From an uncultured Synechococcus sp. (lineage in GTDB: Bacteria > Cyanobacteriota > Cyanobacteriia > PCC-6307 > Cyanobiaceae): a DNA stretch of 9,993 bases. The stretch is taken from contig CALJTZ010000077.1 of NCBI GenBank assembly GCA_937975655.1, positions 1 to 9,993 on the forward strand, written 5' to 3'. Numbering within the stretch: the first letter of the stretch is position 1; the number at the start of each line of letters is the position of its first letter. This document shows, one piece after another, positions 6,648 to 9,993 of this stretch. Under the pieces are notes generated by a model. That model saw only the letters and a program-made list of their open reading frames with translations. It did not search any database and had not been told where the DNA came from. Made by a program: the position numbers and the translations under genes.

Positions 6648-7595
6648 ATGGCTAGCTCCAGCGCCGATTCCTGTCTGGAGCTGCTCCACGGACGGGACTT
6701 CCTCTCCTCGGCCGATCTCAACGCCGACCAGACCCACGCGTTGCTGCAGCTGGCCGCCGACTTCAAGGCGGGCCGCAGCCAGGTGAACCTGGCAGGCAAA
6801 ACCCTGGGCCTGATCTTCACCAAAGCCTCCACGCGCACGCGGGTGAGCTTCACGGTGGCCATGGCCCGCCTGGGGGGTCAGACGATCGATCTCAACCCCT
6901 CGGTGACCCAGGTGGGCCGCGGCGAGCCCGTGGCGGACACCGCCAGGGTGCTGAGTCGGTACGTGGATGCCCTGGCGATTCGCACCTTCGCCCAGGAGGA
7001 ACTGTGCGAATACGCCCATTGGGCCTCGATCCCGGTGATCAACGCCCTCACCGATCTGGAACACCCCTGCCAGGCCCTGGCCGATTACCTCACCTTGCAG
7101 GAGGACTTCGGGGAAGTCTCGGGCCTCACGCTGGCCTATGTGGGCGATGGCAATAACGTGGCCCACTCACTGATGCTGTGCGGCGCCCTGCTGGGGGTCA
7201 ACGTGCGGATCGGCTGCCCCAGGGGCTACGAACCAAGCCCAGCTGTGCTCGAGCAGGCCCAGGCGCTGGCGGCAGACCGCTGCAGCATCGCTGTGGTGCA
7301 CGAACCGGTGGCAGCCGTGCGTGGTGCCCACGCCCTCTACACGGACGTCTGGGCGTCCATGGGCCAGGAACAGGAAAAGGCCGAACGGGAACAGGCCTTC
7401 ACGGGCTGGTGCCTGAACGAGGAGCTACTGGCCGAGGCGGACGCCCGGGCGATCGTGCTGCACTGCCTGCCGGCCTACAGGGGGCTGGAAATCAGCGCTG
7501 GAGCCATGGAAGGGAGCGCCAATCGCATCTTCGATCAGGCCGAAAACCGCCTGCACGCCCAGCAGGCCCTGCTGGCGACACTGCTGGGCGGCTGA
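6648..7595 (+). CDS. argF: Ornithine carbamoyltransferase
   Basis: A protein of 315 residues, the normal length. It condenses carbamoyl phosphate with ornithine to give citrulline in arginine biosynthesis and acts as a cytoplasmic trimer. The carbamoyl-phosphate loop STRTR is at 61-65, HPCQ at 139-142, the ornithine-side motif DVWASMGQ at 233-240, and HCLPAYRG with the catalytic Cys at 272-279. Most bacterial enzymes have HCLPAHRG, so Tyr replaces His at the sixth position here; I do not expect this to abolish activity. The ornithine-binding segment and absence of aspartate-transcarbamoylase features favour ArgF over PyrB. The ATG at 6648 has AAGGG just upstream with a short 3-base spacing. 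It lies 53 bases after ftsH and 73 bases before lexA on the same strand. The ftsH-argF-lexA order may be co-transcribed in part, with a possible internal promoter at 6599-6628. Confidence 0.96.
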   Translation: MASSSADSCLELLHGRDFLSSADLNADQTHALLQLAADFKAGRSQVNLAGKTLGLIFTKASTRTRVSFTVAMARLGGQTIDLNPSVTQVGRGEPVADTARVLSRYVDALAIRTFAQEELCEYAHWASIPVINALTDLEHPCQALADYLTLQEDFGEVSGLTLAYVGDGNNVAHSLMLCGALLGVNVRIGCPRGYEPSPAVLEQAQALAADRCSIAVVHEPVAAVRGAHALYTDVWASMGQEQEKAEREQAFTGWCLNEELLAEADARAIVLHCLPAYRGLEISAGAMEGSANRIFDQAENRLHAQQALLATLLGG

Positions 7596-7668
7596 AGAGC
7601 CGCACCAACACCCCGGGCTGGACAAAACGCCCGCGCTCTGGCAGAACGGGTCCAGTGGTTCATCTGTA

Positions 7669-8286
7669 TTGCCGGTGCCCGATCAGCAACTGCTCACCGA
7701 GGCCCAGCAGGAGCTCTACGACTGGCTGGCGGACTACATCGGCCAACACCGCCACAGCCCCTCCATTCGACAGATGATGGAGGCCATGGGCCTGCGCTCA
7801 CCAGCACCGGTGCAGAGCCGCCTGCGGCATCTCCAACAGAAGGGCTGGATCACCTGGCAGGAGGGTCAGGCCAGGACCCTGCAACTCCTGGGGGGCGTAG
7901 CGGGTGGCATCCCCGTGATGGGGGCGGTGGCCGCTGGTGGCCTGGTGGAAACCTTCGACGACGTACAGGAACGGCTGGACCTGGCACCCGTACTGGACAC
8001 CCGTGGGCTGTTCGCCCTCACCGTGAACGGGGACTCGATGGTGGAGGCTCACATCGCCGATGGGGACGTGGTGTTGATGGAGCCGGTCAGCGACCCCAGC
8101 CGACTGCGGGAGGGGACGATCGTGAGCGCCCTGGTGCTCGGTAGCGGTACCACCCTCAAGCACTTCCATCGCCAGGGCCGCCAGGTGCGACTGGAGGCGG
8201 CGAACCCGGCCTATGCACCAATCCTGGTGGACGCGGAACAGGTGAGCGTGCAGGGCAGGCTTGTGGCGGTCTGGCGCCAGGTGTGA
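7669..8286 (+). CDS. lexA: LexA-family transcriptional repressor with intact self-cleavage site
   Basis: A protein of 205 residues. The N-terminal winged helix (about 9-72) contains QQELYDWLADYI and HSPSIRQMMEAMGLRSPAPV, the cyanobacterial form of the LexA recognition region. The C-terminal S24 peptidase domain has the cleavage site Ala89-Gly90 within GAVAAGGL, Ser123 in NGDSM and Lys164 in TTLKHF. All three elements for RecA-stimulated autoproteolysis are therefore present. The Synechocystis PCC 6803 LexA, by contrast, lacks a normal cleavage site and serves other regulation. This one can plausibly control a DNA-damage response. Start codons are unusual: TTG at 7669 or GTG at 7675 (two residues shorter), neither with a visible ribosome binding site. 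TGTATT at 7665-7670 looks like a -10 element and would imply a nearly leaderless message, which is speculative. No canonical cyanobacterial LexA box is seen upstream. A hairpin follows the stop. Confidence 0.93.
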   Translation: MPVPDQQLLTEAQQELYDWLADYIGQHRHSPSIRQMMEAMGLRSPAPVQSRLRHLQQKGWITWQEGQARTLQLLGGVAGGIPVMGAVAAGGLVETFDDVQERLDLAPVLDTRGLFALTVNGDSMVEAHIADGDVVLMEPVSDPSRLREGTIVSALVLGSGTTLKHFHRQGRQVRLEAANPAYAPILVDAEQVSVQGRLVAVWRQV

Positions 8287-8287
8287 G

Positions 8288-8313
8288 GCACCGCACCCGC
8301 TGCGGTGTAAGAT
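8288..8313 (+). terminator. Hairpin downstream of lexA, probable terminator
   Basis: CACCGCA (8289-8295) pairs perfectly with TGCGGTG (8301-8307) around a 5-base loop, with one extra G-U pair outside. It begins two bases after the lexA stop codon. The following tract (taagatttcc) is only weakly T-rich, so termination efficiency is uncertain. It separates lexA from the tRNA gene. Confidence 0.55.
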
Positions 8314-8384
8314 TTCCTCATCGGGCGAGCGGGCCTCACGGCCAAGCCAAATCACCAGGTTTAGGCAGCTCATCGATACCTAAT

Positions 8385-8457
8385 GGGGCCATAGCTCAGC
8401 TGGTAGAGCACCTGCATGGCATGCAGGGGGTCAGCGGTTCGAATCCGCTTGGCTCCA
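8385..8457 (+). tRNA. tRNA-Ala (anticodon GGC)
   Basis: A complete 73-base cloverleaf. The acceptor stem GGGGCCA pairs with TGGCTCC (8450-8456; one G-U), with discriminator A at 8457. The D arm contains GCTCAGCTGGTAGAGC. The anticodon stem CCTGC/GCAGG encloses loop ATGGCAT with anticodon GGC at 8418-8420, reading GCC and GCU alanine codons. The T arm is AGCGG-TTCGAAT-CCGCT. The 3' CCA is not encoded (CTT follows), so it must be added by the nucleotidyltransferase. A tyrosine recombinase gene lies just downstream in the same direction, which makes the 3' half of this gene the likely attachment site of an integrated element. If so, the element regenerated the 3' end of the tRNA, because the cloverleaf is intact. 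Confidence 0.97.
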
Positions 8458-8560
8458 CTTCAACATCCCAGTCCAGACCTGGATTTTAGCAATCAGGCGG
8501 CAAATGTCGCCATTGCTTTCGCTAGCGTTCCGAGGCAGTTCTGCGCACGGTTTTGCGCAC
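8433..8560. other. Candidate attachment-site region (attL) of an integrated element
   Basis: The region spans the T arm and acceptor end of tRNA-Ala and the non-coding stretch before the recombinase. Tyrosine integrases commonly cross over within the T arm or anticodon arm of tRNA genes. The stretch includes the direct repeat TGCGCAC at 8542-8548 and 8554-8560 (12-base period), the perfect palindrome CGCTAGCG at 8520-8527 and the short inverted pair GGCGG/TCGCC around 8496-8511. Any of these could be recombinase sites. No second copy of the tRNA 3' end occurs in the window, so the opposite boundary is not visible. The location is inferred from context only. Confidence 0.4.
8470..8487 (+). terminator. 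Small hairpin with T-run after the tRNA
   Basis: AGTCCA (8470-8475) can pair with TGGATT (8480-8485) around the loop GACC, including one G-T wobble, and TTTT occupies 8484-8487. It lies 12 bases after the tRNA end and could terminate the tRNA transcript. The stem is short, and the sequence could equally belong to the recombinase's target region. Confidence 0.4.
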
Positions 8561-8573
8561 CTCCTTCAGGCCC

Positions 8574-9836
8574 ATGGCAAGCAGCAGCATCCGCTGGGCA
8601 TCGGATCTGAGGAACCAGCTCAAGCGTGAGCACGGCTTCGGATGGAGTGTGCGGGAGCGCAATGGGAATGTGCAGCTCACCCGGCGCTGGGAGGACGACA
8701 CCCGATCCTCGGTGATGCTGCCTATCCCCTGGAATGCCGCCTGTGGCCGGGCCGTGCTGAATGCCGTGGCTGAGATCCGTGCCCGCATGGAGAGCCACAA
8801 CCTCTCGCTACGAGAGGCCCAGCAGCTGTTACACGGCAGCGCAGCCAAGCTCCATACACCTGAAGGGACGCTGAACTGGCGAGCCGTGGCGGATGCCTTC
8901 CTGGCAAGCCGCAGCGATCGCCGCAACACCACCCAACGCGACTTACGCACCCGGGTGGAACGGGCACTGACGACCCTGCAGCACCAGCCCCATCCCAAGA
9001 ATGGTCCGGAGTTGATGCGACGCTATGCCGCTGATCACTTTTCCAATTGCCCACCAGGCGGGCAGGGACGAAAACGGCAGCTGCTGGATGTAGCGGCACT
9101 CCTGCGCTTCGCAGTGGAACGGCAGGGAGCCCCGATGCGTTGGAGCCCCCTAGAAGGTAAAGCCCTGGAGGAATTGATCGGCACCGGCGATCATCACAGC
9201 AGTCAGCAGCTGACCCCTCCCGTTAAGCCGGGAGACCTGGCGCGCTTGCTCGATGCCCTAGAGGCTGATGGCAAGACTGAGCTGTGGCTCGCTGTGGGGC
9301 TGATCGGCCTCTACGGCCTGAGGCCGGCTGAGCTAGCCGTGCTCCAAGTAAGCGACGGCAAGCTCTACGTGGGCAGCCACGTGAAGCGCAACTGGCGCAC
9401 GATGAAACGCCCAAGCCCCCCAAGACTGGCCGTAGCGCTAGACATTCCCGGGAGAGAGGGAGAAGGCAGTCGGATCCTGGAGCTCTTCCTTTCGGGCCTG
9501 GTAAAACTTCCGCGGCCGATCCAAACCGCCATCGCCAGCGGTGAGTTCAAACCAGTTGGCGAAGCCTTCCGACAGCTCCTCTACCGCTACCGACCCTGGC
9601 AGGTGCTAATTCAGGCGACCCCGGGGCTGACGCCCTATTCCCTGCGGCATGGCTACGCCTGGAGAGCGCACAAGAGCTATCGCCGTTCACTGAGCGTGCG
9701 GGACACCGCAGCTCTGATGGGACACAACCCTGACACCCATCACAAGCATTACGGCAAGTGGACCGATGAAGCGGGTCTGATGGAAGCGGTGCAGGCCTCA
9801 ACCGGGGGCAATCCCATCGCCGCAATCAGAGCCTGA
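8574..9836 (+). CDS. Tyrosine recombinase / integrase
   Basis: A protein of 420 residues. An N-terminal segment (about 20-60, GFGWSVRERNGNVQL and SSVMLPIPW) looks like the beta-rich arm-binding domain of phage-type integrases. A helical core-binding region follows (about 97-200), then the catalytic domain (about 215-400). Catalytic residues are Arg250 in YGLRPAEL, a beta-strand Lys (probably Lys271 in GSHVKRNW, or Lys278), Arg358 in TPYSLRHGYA, His384 in LMGHNPDTHH and nucleophile Tyr393 in KHYGKW, nine residues after His384 as is usual. The first position of the HxxR motif is Tyr355 instead of His. The ATG at 8574 is chosen, with only a weak AGG upstream; a TTG at 8553 would add seven residues. 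Base composition looks less GC-rich than the genes to the left (judged by eye). Its position next to tRNA-Ala suggests it is the integrase of a genomic island extending to the right. The exact family (prophage, tycheposon or other) cannot be settled here. Confidence 0.92.
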   Translation: MASSSIRWASDLRNQLKREHGFGWSVRERNGNVQLTRRWEDDTRSSVMLPIPWNAACGRAVLNAVAEIRARMESHNLSLREAQQLLHGSAAKLHTPEGTLNWRAVADAFLASRSDRRNTTQRDLRTRVERALTTLQHQPHPKNGPELMRRYAADHFSNCPPGGQGRKRQLLDVAALLRFAVERQGAPMRWSPLEGKALEELIGTGDHHSSQQLTPPVKPGDLARLLDALEADGKTELWLAVGLIGLYGLRPAELAVLQVSDGKLYVGSHVKRNWRTMKRPSPPRLAVALDIPGREGEGSRILELFLSGLVKLPRPIQTAIASGEFKPVGEAFRQLLYRYRPWQVLIQATPGLTPYSLRHGYAWRAHKSYRRSLSVRDTAALMGHNPDTHHKHYGKWTDEAGLMEAVQASTGGNPIAAIRA

Positions 9837-9845
9837 GCACCCTGA

Positions 9846-9859
9846 GCTGTCAACACAGC
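9846..9859 (+). other. Short inverted repeat after the integrase stop
   Basis: GCTGT (9846-9850) and ACAGC (9855-9859) are perfect complements around CAAC, starting 10 bases after the integrase stop. No T-run follows, so it is a poor intrinsic terminator. It may be part of a mobile-element end, or chance. Confidence 0.25.
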
Positions 9860-9933
9860 AGAGGCTCATACCCTCAGCTGCAGTTGCACGCCAGTTCATG
9901 TCGCGCCCATTTTCTGAGGATCATTCCGATTGG

Positions 9934-9993
9934 CTACCTGTGTAGTCCCACCAGGTTGTTCAGCTGACAAGTGGGTGTGAGGTCGTCATGGTC
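9934..9993 (-). CDS. Possible C-terminal end of a transposase-like gene (partial, runs off window)
   Basis: On the minus strand, an open frame enters from the window's right edge and ends at a TAG (9934-9936). Its last 19 residues are DHDDLTPTCQLNNLVGLHR. The pattern L-T-P-x-x-x-L-N-N-L-x-G recalls the C-terminus of DDE transposases with an rve integrase core (IS481/IS3 type) as I remember them. It is far too short to be sure, and a 19-codon open frame can arise by chance. If it is real, the element's terminal inverted repeat should lie between 9837 and 9933. Confidence 0.22.
   Translation of the reverse strand, partial: DHDDLTPTCQLNNLVGLHR

Noticed and set aside
7614..7633. Inverted repeat CGGGC/GCCCG after argF as a terminator
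   Set aside because: Five base pairs with a 10-base loop and no T-run are expected by chance in sequence of this composition.
7596..7668. Canonical cyanobacterial LexA box upstream of lexA
   Set aside because: No GTAC-type dyad is present in the gap; only a loose CTGG-N10-CCAG, reported as speculative.
8283..8489. Open frame of 68 codons across the tRNA gene
   Set aside because: It reads through the tRNA and the lexA hairpin, has no ribosome binding site and no recognisable product. Translations through tRNA genes are common false ORFs.
1..9993. CRISPR arrays, riboswitches and rRNA genes
   Set aside because: No regularly spaced repeat series, no FMN-type riboswitch before ribD and no rRNA-like sequence were seen.

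Overview
The window looks like chromosomal DNA of a high-GC picocyanobacterium of the Synechococcus/Cyanobium group. The clues are a cyanobacterial-type FtsH (FtsH4-like), a LexA with the cyanobacterial N-terminal motif and an intact self-cleavage apparatus, a DUF3122 lipo/secreted-type protein, and uniformly GC-rich third codon positions. The lineage is inferred from remembered family sequences, not from a search. The first 27 bases are not genomic: they match the 3' part of the Illumina TruSeq universal adapter. The window therefore starts at an assembly end, and the first gene is cut there artificially.

Layout. (1) 28-2151, plus strand: the C-terminal part of a GH116 beta-glucosidase/glucosylceramidase-like enzyme, then a secreted DUF3122 protein 8 bases later, then ribD, whose ATG overlaps the DUF3122 stop codon. 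This is a tight co-directional cluster. (2) 2105-4636, minus strand: an SRAP-family (YedK/HMCES-like) DNA-protein crosslink protein, a PAPS-dependent sulfotransferase and a lone potassium-channel-like membrane protein, with almost no spacing. The channel's 3' end overlaps the 3' end of ribD by 47 bases. (3) 4717-8286, plus strand: ftsH, argF and lexA, each separated by 50-75 bases, with a plausible promoter before argF and a clear hairpin after lexA. (4) 8385-9836, plus strand: tRNA-Ala(GGC), then a tyrosine recombinase starting about 116 bases downstream. (5) 9837-9993: a short non-coding tail that may hold the last 19 codons of a transposase-like gene on the minus strand.

The first 8.3 kb is ordinary core genome: riboflavin synthesis, arginine synthesis, membrane proteolysis, and DNA-damage regulation and repair. 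The most interesting place is the tRNA-Ala/integrase junction. A tyrosine recombinase reading away from the 3' end of a tRNA gene is the classical left edge of an integrated element. In picocyanobacteria the same arrangement marks the mobile islands called tycheposons. The cargo of such an element would lie to the right of this window, so its identity cannot be judged here.
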